A DNA stretch of 64,000 bases from Metabacillus schmidteae (lineage in GTDB: Bacteria; Bacillota; Bacilli; Bacillales; Bacillaceae): assembly GCF_903166545.1 (NCBI RefSeq), contig NZ_CAESCH010000001.1:3352001-3416000 (forward strand). Direction: 5' to 3'. The notes beneath the pieces were generated by a model. That model ran no database searches. It saw only the letters and a program-made list of their open reading frames with translations, and was not told the DNA's origin. The position numbers and the translations under genes are program-made. Positions 51,004-60,500 of this stretch are shown here, one piece after another; the stretch's first letter is position 1, and every line of letters begins with the position of its first letter.

Positions 51004-52140
51004 TTACGGTTCCAGAATAACCTTCAAACATTTTTCTTTATGCGCATTAAATATTCTATAGGCATGCTCTGATTCCTCTAACGGAAAATGGTGTGTGATA
51101 ACGTCCATTAGATCTAATTGTTTCGTTTGAAGGAGTTCGTACAGATAAGGAATTAGGTGTGTAACAGAAGCAAGCCCCATCTTTAGCGTAATATTCCGTG
51201 CAAATAAATCACCCAATGGAAACTGATTATATCTTGTACCATATATGCCCATTAATTGAATTGTTCCACCTGCGAGTACAACCTGGCTTGCAAATTCAAT
51301 CGCACCTAAAGCTCCCCCCTGAAACCTAAGAGCCGTTTCCATAATTTCTAACGTTTTCATTTTCCCGCTCATGCCAACACAATCTATGACTACATCTGCA
51401 CCACCCTTTGTTATTTCCTTTAGGTGAGATTTTAGCTCTTTATTTTCTTTGAAGTTAAAAACTTCTACATGATTCCATTTGTTTGCATGCTCCAGTCGGT
51501 ATGCAACGTGATCAACGGCAATAACTCTTTTTGCCCCTTTAAACCAAGCAAGCTTTTGTGTAATCAATCCGAGCGGACCACATCCTAAAACAATTACAGT
51601 ATCTCCACTCTTTACTCCTGCTTGTTGTATTCCCCAATAGGCTGATGAATAGGCATCAGTTAAAAGTAATAATTCCTCATCCTTTACTTCGTTATGTTCG
51701 GGTACCTTGAAAGTCCCATAATTTGCATAAGGAACACGTACAAATTCTGCTTGTGTTCCATTATAATCTCCAAACAATCTGGAGCAGCCGTAACAGCCTC
51801 CTATTTCTCCACCTTGGTTCGAACGTATACATTGACTCTCGAGGTTATTCTTGCAGTTTATACATTTTCCACAAGCAATGTTATAAGGTAAAACAACTTT
51901 ATCGCCTTTTTTGAGATGATGTACTTCAGAACCAATTTCGTGGACATTTCCTACTGCTTCATGTCCAACAATATAATCCTTTTTCATACTCGGTACCATA
52001 CCGTGATAGAAATGACGATCAGAACCACAAATTGATGAATGAGTTACTTTAACAATGAGGTCATCCTTATTTTTTATTTGTGGATCTGGCATGTCTTTTA
52101 CTTTTACATCCATAAACCCTTGATATGTTACTGCTCTCAA
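51004..52140 (-). CDS. Zinc-dependent alcohol dehydrogenase (FdhA-like)
   Basis: A 378-aa MDR dehydrogenase: ICGSDRHFYHGMVP and GHEAVGNVHEIGSEV (catalytic zinc), CGKCINCKNNLESQC (structural zinc), VLGCGPLGLITQKLAWFKGA (NAD site). It resembles glutathione-independent formaldehyde/alcohol dehydrogenases. It begins with TTG at 52140, overlapping by four bases the stop of the broken cytochrome peroxidase gene, so the two were once translationally coupled. Confidence 0.92.
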   Translation of the reverse strand: MRAVTYQGFMDVKVKDMPDPQIKNKDDLIVKVTHSSICGSDRHFYHGMVPSMKKDYIVGHEAVGNVHEIGSEVHHLKKGDKVVLPYNIACGKCINCKNNLESQCIRSNQGGEIGGCYGCSRLFGDYNGTQAEFVRVPYANYGTFKVPEHNEVKDEELLLLTDAYSSAYWGIQQAGVKSGDTVIVLGCGPLGLITQKLAWFKGAKRVIAVDHVAYRLEHANKWNHVEVFNFKENKELKSHLKEITKGGADVVIDCVGMSGKMKTLEIMETALRFQGGALGAIEFASQVVLAGGTIQLMGIYGTRYNQFPLGDLFARNITLKMGLASVTHLIPYLYELLQTKQLDLMDVITHHFPLEESEHAYRIFNAHKEKCLKVILEP

Positions 52141-53526
52141 TTTTGATTACCTCTCTGTTTTTGATCAGTTACTGTAAGTAGATAAAGAATGAGGGCTTGT
52201 TGCTCCTCTTTTGTAAAACCTGTGGTTTGATCAACCCAGTATTTATGACCCCTTCCAGTAACATGAGCTGACCTTAACGTTTAATTTTTACTATTTTCAT
52301 TAATTACTCTTTCCCGTAGCTCAGAATCAATCATAGCCAAAAGACTATTCATAGGATTAGCTTTCTTTCCACTATATAAAGTAGCAGCAACATCTATCTC
52401 CAAATTAAGATTCTCCCCAACAGCTACTCCCCCATCATGTAAATAAGGTGGTGTCCAATATAATCCAAATAGACTTGGAACCTTATATGCACCATCTGAA
52501 CCATCATGTGCCCAACTTCTATTAAGATGCTTTTTCTGATTATCTGATATCTCTAGCTCTCTTGCAATTGGATTTTTCGGTAATGGTACTGGTGTCTTAG
52601 GATCATATAAAGCAGGGTTAGTAAAGAACCTTTCTGTCTTTTTAAATGATATCGCTCGTGAACTTTCTGTCCCAATCTCCTGAGGAGAAAGTAATTGATT
52701 ATTTGTTAAGTATTTGCGTCTGGAGTTTGTACAGGGTTATTTACAAAATCAATTGTTGTGTCATTTCCTCCTCTTGGCCATTTTATGAGTTCTTTATCAA
52801 CATACTTCTCAAGTGCTTCATATCGGGTAAATTTAGATCTATCCCCTCTGAGCTTTTGACTGTGCGATCCGTTGAATAGATGAAATTTTGAATACTTTTC
52901 ATCTCTGTATGGGTAAAATACGATGCAGAATTTGTTCCTAATGCAACAATTAAACCTATATTCAAATCTTTATTAGGTATTCCATGAATAACCTCTTTTT
53001 GATCATTTACCGAAGCATGACATACCGCACAACTAATACCTGCTTTTACATGTCCATCCTCATATCTAATCTTTACACCAAGAGGAACTAATGCACCCTT
53101 AGGTACATCAAGACCTGTGTCAATCTAGTCACCTTTTTTTAATTGTCATGTCCCCAATTTGCATAGTCTTTTCTGCAGGTACCTGAAGATTGTCTGTACC
53201 TTTTCCGTTTAATTTTATAATCGCTTTTGCTAAATTGGAAATCGTGAAAGCACCATCAAACACTCCCATAATATCTGTAAAAAACCTCATTTCCGAATGT
53301 TTCTTCATAAAACATTTTTTTGCCACTTTGAATTAATTCATGATCAGGTTGGTTTTTCACATTATTTGTCATTTTTTTAAAATCCATCAAATGAATGACT
53401 CTCTATGCTATCAACTTTTGAGTCCGGGGGTACATACGCATACTCAATTCCTACAATTGTAAAATATGCAACTGCCACAACTAAACAAACAAAAAGAATG
53501 GATAGAATTATGGATCTTTTTCTCAC
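52137..53526 (-). pseudogene. Degenerate c-type cytochrome peroxidase-like gene
   Basis: Fragments in several frames join into one protein: GTG at 53526 (AAAGGAG upstream), membrane anchor MRKRSIILSILFVCLVVAVA, then a haem site CAVCH, and a C-terminus ending AYKVPSLFGLYWTPPYLHDG and GRGHKYWVDQTTGFTKEEQQ, all typical of di-haem peroxidase/MauG-like proteins. Only one CxxCH was found. Lesions: single-base gains in homopolymers at about 53379-53382, 53279-53284, 53134-53140 and 52843-52846, TAG at 53125-53127, TAA at 52706-52708 with a nearby shift, and TAA at 52281-52283. It is too broken to encode a single protein as read, although errors in homopolymers are possible. Confidence 0.85.
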
Positions 53527-53612
53527 TTTTATTCTCCTTTAAGCTTGTTGGTAGTTATTATTTATCCATCCATTCTTGTTATGCTTATTTTCTTTAGCTT
53601 TTCAACCAATAC

Positions 53613-54002
53613 CTAAAGCCACCTCAAAGAAACCGTCAAATGGCAGCATTCTGCTTCACCAATTGATGAGGTTAGTTTCATCTGAATACCATCAGGATTA
53701 AAAGAAGTTTTTACAGTTGATTTGATCCCAGTTGACTTTATTAATTTATCAACTTCATTCATATTTGACTGTTGTGCTGCGTACATAACTTTTGTAGCAA
53801 AATCCTTTGATTGAGCAAGCTTATTTAATACCAGGCTTGCCTCTTTCATTAATATTTGCATCGATTTTGCAGATTGTTCAAACATTGTCGGATTAACATC
53901 AGGAAATTGTCTGTTGAAAGGATAGTTCATACGGTAGTCTTGTCTTGGTCCATAATAATTGGGTACTATTAAATACATAGGATGACAATATATTGGCAGC
54001 AT
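53613..54002 (-). CDS. Small spore-coat-like protein (YuzC-type resemblance)
   Basis: A 129-aa protein with a Pro/Tyr/Asn/Arg-rich start (PIYCHPMYLIVPNYYGPRQD), a helical middle (KEASLVLNKLAQSKDFATKVMYAAQQSNMNEVDKLIKSTGI) and an end with a CC pair (ECCHLTVSLRWL). From memory this layout resembles B. subtilis inner-coat protein YuzC; the match is not verified. ATG with AAGGAGC upstream. Monocistronic. Confidence 0.65.
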   Translation of the reverse strand: MLPIYCHPMYLIVPNYYGPRQDYRMNYPFNRQFPDVNPTMFEQSAKSMQILMKEASLVLNKLAQSKDFATKVMYAAQQSNMNEVDKLIKSTGIKSTVKTSFNPDGIQMKLTSSIGEAECCHLTVSLRWL

Positions 54003-54213
54003 ATTTACAGCTCCTTTTTAAGGTTCTCCTACCAATATACGGAAATCACTAAAAGTTGTGATGACAAATCTAATCGAGGTAATAAAGAATAAAGAATAAA
54101 AAATGACAAAATGCATAAAGGCAGGTGGAAATTAATGATAAAATCGATCCACTCATTTTTTAAACCTTCTTGACTGGTTAAACTTCCAGGTATTCCAATA
54201 TCAAATTTCCCAA

Positions 54214-54243
54214 TAAAAAAAACCCTAAGGTTATTCTTAGGGC
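54214..54243 (-). terminator. Terminator of the histidine kinase gene
   Basis: CCCTAAG / CTTAGGG stem with a six-base loop, A/T runs on both sides; the T8 tail is on the minus strand. Confidence 0.8.
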
Positions 54244-55880
54244 ATTTTTCCTTTATGAATAGGTAGAAGTAGTTCAACTTCGGTTCCATGATCTACAGAA
54301 CTTTTGAAGGATATTTTTCCTTTATGAAACTCTACAATTCGATAACTCACCGTTAAACCAAGTCCTGTACCTTTTTCTTTCATAGAGTAAAATGGTTCGC
54401 CTAAATGCTTTAATCGTTCCTCATCAATTCCACAACCATCATCTTTAAAAAGTATCTTTATCGTTTTTTCATCATTCATATCAAGATAAACATGTACATT
54501 TTTAGATAATGCTTCAATTGAATTCTTCATTATGTTAATAAAAAGCTGTTTTAATTGATTTGGTTCACAGTCAATGATTGGAAGAGTCTCATTTACCTGG
54601 ATATCCAATGTTACTCCATAAAGATTTGCCTCTGATTCAAGTAAGGATTTTACATCCTTCAATAGAAGATTTATGTCCTTTTCTTGAAACTGAATTTTTT
54701 GAGGCTTTGCAAGTACAAGTAATTCACTCGCAATAATATTAATTCTCTCAAGTTCATCCAACATGATACGATAATAAAATTCCTGCTCTTTGTTCCTATC
54801 CTTTAACATCTGAACAAAACCTTTTAATGAAGTTAAAGGATTTCGAATTTCATGAGCTACACTTGCAGCAAGCTCACCAACTACTGATAATTTTTCGGTT
54901 TTCCGCAGCAGTCTTTCTGTTTCTTTTTCTTTTGAAATATCTACAGCATATCCAATAATTCCAACTGTCTTATTATTAATAATCATTGGTACCGAAGTAC
55001 ATCTCAATGTTTTCATCGTATGGTCTTTCATAACAATTTCAATCTCTTCATTTGTAAAAGATCGATTTTTAAGGATTATGTGTTTATAAGACCTATAGAC
55101 CTTCCACCGATCTCTCTTCGATATAAGTGGTAATACCGTTTTGTTTACATATTCTTCTCTTGTAAATCCAGTAAAACGGAAAAAGTGCTCATTTACATCA
55201 GTGAGCTTGCCTTTTAAGTCAATCATGTACACTAGCTCAGGATTAAAATCGAATAGAGATTTATATTTTTGTTCACTTTCTGCTAATTTTTTTTCAGCAA
55301 GAACTCTTTCTGTCACATCTCTTCCCATCACTACTAATTCTTTACGTGAGCCATCTTCATAGAAGCTTGGGATTTTAATAGTATCAAATGTCTTTACACT
55401 TCCATCTGGCATTGGAATTTCTTCAATACATCGGCTTTTTGTTCCTTTAAGCCATGCCTGCTCATCAGAGATTTCACAGTATCTTAATGCCTCTGCATAA
55501 AACTCCGTATACTCAGCTAGTTCTGAGTCCTTTTTCCCAACATAATCTATACCCTGTAATTGGAATAAAGCAAGTGCAAAATCATTCGCTTTCGTCCAAC
55601 GGCCTTCTCCGTCCTTAAAATTCACAAAATCAACCATTGAATTGATTAAGATATTTAATTTATCTTTTTCTAGCTTTTCATTTTTATATGCTTCTCTTTT
55701 TAAGACTAAATAATATATAAAAATACTTGTGAAAAGTACAAACAAGAAACCTTTTACATTTTGGAATACTAATAATGTCCCCTTAGGTATGTTTAATAGA
55801 ACAAGTAAATTATCTGTAGCAAGTATCCATAGTGAACTGAATAGCACATAATACAATAGAATTTTATACTTATTTACCAT
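54237..55880 (-). CDS. PAS-domain sensor histidine kinase, sporulation-kinase-like
   Basis: A 547-aa membrane kinase with two N-terminal transmembrane segments (YVLFSSLWILATDNLLVLL and FLFVLFTSIFIYYLVL), two PAS domains (about 75-185 and 200-320), a dimer/phosphoacceptor domain with SVAHEIRNPLTSLKGF (His) and an ATPase domain (NIMKNSIEAL, DDGCGIDEERL, GTGLGLTVS). It resembles Bacillus KinA/KinE-type and nutrient sensors feeding Spo0F. No response regulator lies nearby, as is usual for orphan phosphorelay kinases. AAGGAG is seven bases upstream. Confidence 0.88.
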   Translation of the reverse strand: MVNKYKILLYYVLFSSLWILATDNLLVLLNIPKGTLLVFQNVKGFLFVLFTSIFIYYLVLKREAYKNEKLEKDKLNILINSMVDFVNFKDGEGRWTKANDFALALFQLQGIDYVGKKDSELAEYTEFYAEALRYCEISDEQAWLKGTKSRCIEEIPMPDGSVKTFDTIKIPSFYEDGSRKELVVMGRDVTERVLAEKKLAESEQKYKSLFDFNPELVYMIDLKGKLTDVNEHFFRFTGFTREEYVNKTVLPLISKRDRWKVYRSYKHIILKNRSFTNEEIEIVMKDHTMKTLRCTSVPMIINNKTVGIIGYAVDISKEKETERLLRKTEKLSVVGELAASVAHEIRNPLTSLKGFVQMLKDRNKEQEFYYRIMLDELERINIIASELLVLAKPQKIQFQEKDINLLLKDVKSLLESEANLYGVTLDIQVNETLPIIDCEPNQLKQLFINIMKNSIEALSKNVHVYLDMNDEKTIKILFKDDGCGIDEERLKHLGEPFYSMKEKGTGLGLTVSYRIVEFHKGKISFKSSVDHGTEVELLLPIHKGKMP

Positions 55881-56032
55881 AAGCTTCTCCTTAACGATTG
55901 GTTAAACATTTATGTTACCTGTACTATTATTTTTCTCTTTTTAATTTGTTCCAATTGTTAATTCTACTAAAAAAGCTTTATGTCGTCCAATAGGAATTAT
56001 TGCTAAAATAAACGTAATCTTTAATGAATAGG

Positions 56033-56069
56033 AAAAGGGATCAAGGCAAATATTTGCCTTGATCCCTTT
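56033..56069 (-). terminator. Terminator of gltB
   Basis: AAAGGGATCAAGGCAAA / TTTGCCTTGATCCCTTT, a 17-bp perfect stem with a 2-base centre, after the gltB stop. Confidence 0.9.
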
Positions 56070-56079
56070 GTGAGAAATA

Positions 56080-57564
56080 TTAAGCTAAAACGGTACTTCC
56101 CATTAAATAAAGGTCTACTTCACGTGCAGCTTCACGGCCTTCATTGATTGCCCACACGATTAAGCTTTGACCACGACGAGCATCGCCTGCAGCAAAGACT
56201 CCATCAATGTTTGTACGGAAATCGCCGTATTTCGCTGCAACAACATTACGTGCAGTTTGATCAACTCCAAACTGCTTTAATACAGGTTGTTCAGCACCTT
56301 CAAAACCAATCGCAATGAAAACTAGTTGAGCTGGCCATACTTTTTCAGAACCTGGAACCTCTTTAAAATAGTATAGACCTTGTTCATCTTTTAGTTTTTC
56401 CATTTGAATTGTGTGAAGTTCTTTTAAATTACCATTTTCATCTGATACAAGCTTTGTTGTTTGGATGCAGTATTGACGTGGATCCTCACCGAATTTTGCT
56501 TCTGCTTCCTCATACGCATATTCCATCGTAAAGACATGCGGAGCCTCCGGCCACATATTTTCAACTGTACGAGACATTGGTAATCTAGGATGTTTACCAA
56601 ATTGAACAACACTATTACAATTTTGACGAAGTGCAGTTGCTACACAGTCTGCTCCTGTATCTCCACCACCGATAACAATAACATCTTTGCCTTCAGCATT
56701 AATAAATTGATTATCTTCAAAATTAGTATTTAGGTAGCTCTTCGTTACATCTGTTAGGTAATCCATTGCAAAGTGAACTCCGTTCGCTTCTCTTCCCTCA
56801 ATACGTAGATCACGTTGTTTTTGGGCACCAACACAAAGGATTACAGCATCATGTTGCTCACGTAATTCTTCTGAAGTAATATCTTTTCCTACTTCAGTAT
56901 TCGTAATAAACGTGATACCTTCTTGAGTTAACAGGTTTACACGACGTTCTACAATGCCTTTATCAAGCTTCATATTAGGAATACCATAAGTTAACAAACC
57001 ACCTGCACGATCAGCACGCTCATAAACAGTAACTGTGTGACCTGCTTGGTTAAGTTGATCTGCCGCAGCTAAGCCAGCCGGGCCGGAACCAACGATAGCG
57101 ATCTTTTTACCCGTACGTTTTTCAGGAATACGCGGTGTAATCCATCCCATTTCAAAGCCTTTGTCAATAATAGCTTTTTCAATGTTTTTAATGGTAACAG
57201 CCGGGTCAGAAATTGCAACGTTACAAGAACCCTCACAAGGTGCCGGACAGACCCTACCTGTAAATTCTGGAAAGTTATTCGTTTTTAATAAACGTTCAAG
57301 TGCTTCCTTCCATCTACCACGATAGACTAAGTCATTCCACTCAGGAATTAAGTTATGAATTGGACATCCTGAAGTGAAACCGTTAATCTCAGTACCAATA
57401 TGACAGAAAGGAGTGCCGCAATCCATGCAGCGCGCTCCTTGTCTGCTTAACTTTTCCTCAGAGAAAGGAGCTGAATACTCTTTCCAGTCATCTAAACGCT
57501 TGAGAGGATCGCGTTCTGCTGACTCTTCACGTTTAAATTCTAAAAATCCTGTTGCTTTCCCCAT
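56080..57564 (-). CDS. gltB: Glutamate synthase, small (beta) subunit
   Basis: A 494-aa flavoprotein that takes electrons from NADPH for GltA. N-terminal CMDCGTPFCHIG and CPAPCEGSC clusters hold iron-sulfur, then GSGPAGLAAADQLNQAGH (FAD) and IGGGDTGADCVATALRQ (NADPH), and a terminal FAAGDARRGQSL. Length fits. It follows gltA by 15 bases in the same operon, under the same GltC/TnrA control. Confidence 0.95.
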   Translation of the reverse strand: MGKATGFLEFKREESAERDPLKRLDDWKEYSAPFSEEKLSRQGARCMDCGTPFCHIGTEINGFTSGCPIHNLIPEWNDLVYRGRWKEALERLLKTNNFPEFTGRVCPAPCEGSCNVAISDPAVTIKNIEKAIIDKGFEMGWITPRIPEKRTGKKIAIVGSGPAGLAAADQLNQAGHTVTVYERADRAGGLLTYGIPNMKLDKGIVERRVNLLTQEGITFITNTEVGKDITSEELREQHDAVILCVGAQKQRDLRIEGREANGVHFAMDYLTDVTKSYLNTNFEDNQFINAEGKDVIVIGGGDTGADCVATALRQNCNSVVQFGKHPRLPMSRTVENMWPEAPHVFTMEYAYEEAEAKFGEDPRQYCIQTTKLVSDENGNLKELHTIQMEKLKDEQGLYYFKEVPGSEKVWPAQLVFIAIGFEGAEQPVLKQFGVDQTARNVVAAKYGDFRTNIDGVFAAGDARRGQSLIVWAINEGREAAREVDLYLMGSTVLA

Positions 57565-57579
57565 CTTCCTCTCCCCTTT

Positions 57580-60500
57580 CTACTGTACTACTGCTTTGGA
57601 ACGTGACGGCTTTGTCACTGAACCTTTTTTATCAGATTTAGCATTTGCTTCAAACGCACTCATGATTGCTTCTTCACTTGTAAGACCAGCTTCCATTTGT
57701 TCAGCAATTCGATTCATCATACGCTTGTAGTCTTTAGGAATGACTTTAACAAACTTCGGAAGTGTTTCATTCCAGTTGTCTAGAACAAATCGAGCTTTTG
57801 GACTGTTTGTATAATGGAAATGATTTTGAACCATTTCGTTTAGGAATTCAATTTCCTTGTCATCTACTAAACTCTCAAACTCAATCATTTCATCATTGCA
57901 AATTGCTTTGAATTCTTCTTTATTATCAGCAAGTACGTACGCAATACCACCTGACATACCTGCACCAAAGTTTTTACCAACTTCACCAAGGATGACAACA
58001 CGGCCGCCTGTCATGTATTCACAACCGTGATCTCCTACACCTTCAACAACTACATTTACACCACTGTTACGAACTCCAAAACGTTCACCAGCACGGCCAT
58101 TGATATATGCTTCACCACTTGTCGCACCATAGAATGGAACATTTCCAATAATCACATTATCAGCAGCAACTATGCTTGAATCATCTGAAGGTTTAACGAT
58201 AATTTTACCGCCAGAAAGTCCTTTTCCGATGTAGTCATTCGCATCACCAGTTAAGTGCATTGTGACACCTTTAGGTACGAATGCTCCAAAGCTTTGACCT
58301 GCAGATCCAGTAAAGCGTAGTGTAATTGTATCTTCTGGTAAGCCTTCTTCACCATAACGCTTAGAAATCTCACTACCAACAATTGTTCCAGCAACACGGT
58401 TGATGTTTTTAATGTTAAATGAAGCATCAATAGGTGAACCAGCAGCAATAGATGCCTCAACCTTTGGTAAAATTTCAACCATATCAAGAGATTGATCAAT
58501 TTTATGGTTTTGTTTAATTCTAGCTGTACGAGCACCTTCCGGTTGGTATAAAAGTGTAGATAAATCTAAGTGTTTAGCTTTCCAGTGAGCTTTAGCACGT
58601 TCACTAACTTCCAGTACATCTGTGCTGCCGACCATTTCGTCCATTGTTTTGAAGCCAAGCTCTGCCATGATTTCACGAACTTCTTGAGCAACAAAACGCA
58701 TGTAGTTTACAATATGATCCGGATCTCCAGTGAATTTATCACGAAGTTCAGGATTTTGGGTTGCTACACCAACAGGACAAGTATCTAAATGACAAACACG
58801 CATCATAATACAACCCATTACAACTAGCGGAGCTGTTGCAAAGCCATATTCTTCCGCACCGAGGATAGCAGCTAATGCAACATCACGACCTGTCATTAAT
58901 TTACCATCAGTTTCTAATACAACACGATCACGCAGACCATTTAGCATTAATGTTTGGTGTGCTTCAGCTAAGCCAAGCTCCCACGGTAAACCTGTGTGCT
59001 TAATACTTGTTTTTGGTGAAGCCCCTGTACCGCCATCATAACCACTAATAACAATAACGTCTGCTGCACCTTTTGCTACACCAGCCGCAATTGTACCAAC
59101 TCCTGCTTTTGCAACAAGCTTTACACTAATACGTGCATCACGGTTAGAGTTTTTCAAATCATGGATAAGTTGTGCTAAATCCTCAATTGAATAAATATCA
59201 TGGTGAGGAGGTGGTGAAATTAATCCTACACCAGGTGTAGAGCCACGAACATCAGCAACCCATGGATATACTTTGTTTCCAGGTAATTGCCCACCTTCAC
59301 CAGGCTTAGCACCTTGTGCCATTTTAATTTGAAGCTCATCAGCATTTACTAAATAATGACCCTTTACCCCAAATCGGCCTGAAGCAATTTGTTTCACTGC
59401 ACTTCGACGTAAATCACCATTTTCATCAGCAATAAATCTATTAGGATCTTCTCCACCTTCACCACTGTTGCTTTTACCTCCAAGACGATTCATCGCAATC
59501 GCTAACGTTTCATGTGCTTCCTTGCTTAAGGAACCAAATGACATAGCACCAGTTTTAAATCGTTTTACGATAGAATCAACAGATTCTACTTCATCAATTG
59601 AGATTGATGGTCTATTGCTTGTAAATGAGAACAGATTACGTAAGAATCCTATTCTTTCTTCATTTGCTGCATCTGAATATTTTTTAAATAAACTATAATC
59701 ATTTTTGCGACAAGCCCATTGTAAAGTGTGGATCGTTGTTGGATTGAAGGCATGATGCTCTCCATTTTTTCTCCATTGGAAGTCACTTCCTGAATCCAAA
59801 GCTTTGTCAACTTTTTCTGAATAAGCATCCTGATGACGTAAAACTGCCTCTTTTGCAATTGTTTCAAGATTAATTCCGCCCAGCTGTGATGCTGTTCCAG
59901 TAAAGAAACGATCAATCACATCTTTGCTAATACCAACAGCCTCGAAAATTTGTGCTCCACGATAACTTTGAACTGTTGAAATCCCCATCTTAGACATTAC
60001 TTTTACTACACCCTCAGTAACACCTTTGATATACTTCGCAACAACCTCTTCATAGCTATTAGATAAGCTTCCATCTAATACTGCCTCTTTGTAAGTTGCA
60101 AATGCAAGATAAGGGTTAATCGCATCTACACCATAACCAATTAAAGCTGCAAAGTGATGTACTTCTCTTACCTCACCTGATTCAATAACAAGGCTGGCTT
60201 TTGTACGTGTACCTTGACGCACTAAGTGCTGATGAAGTGCACCAACAGCTAATAATGCAGGAATTGCAATGTTTTCAGGATTCATTCCTCGATCGGAAAT
60301 GATTAGTATATTCACACCGTTCTCGATCGCTTCATCTGCTTCAGCACATAATTTCACAATTGCTTCGTCTAAATTATCAGTAAACAATGATTGAATTGTT
60401 TTACTCTTAAATCCAGGATTTAGATTTAAACGTAATTGTGCTAGTTGGACATTAGAAAGTACAGGAGAATCCAACTGAATTCTGCGTGCATTTTCCTTAG

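Noticed and set aside
54029..54289. 86-aa minus-strand ORF beyond the kinase stop
   Set aside because: Overlaps the kinase end and its terminator; no ribosome site, and composition follows the AT-rich spacer.
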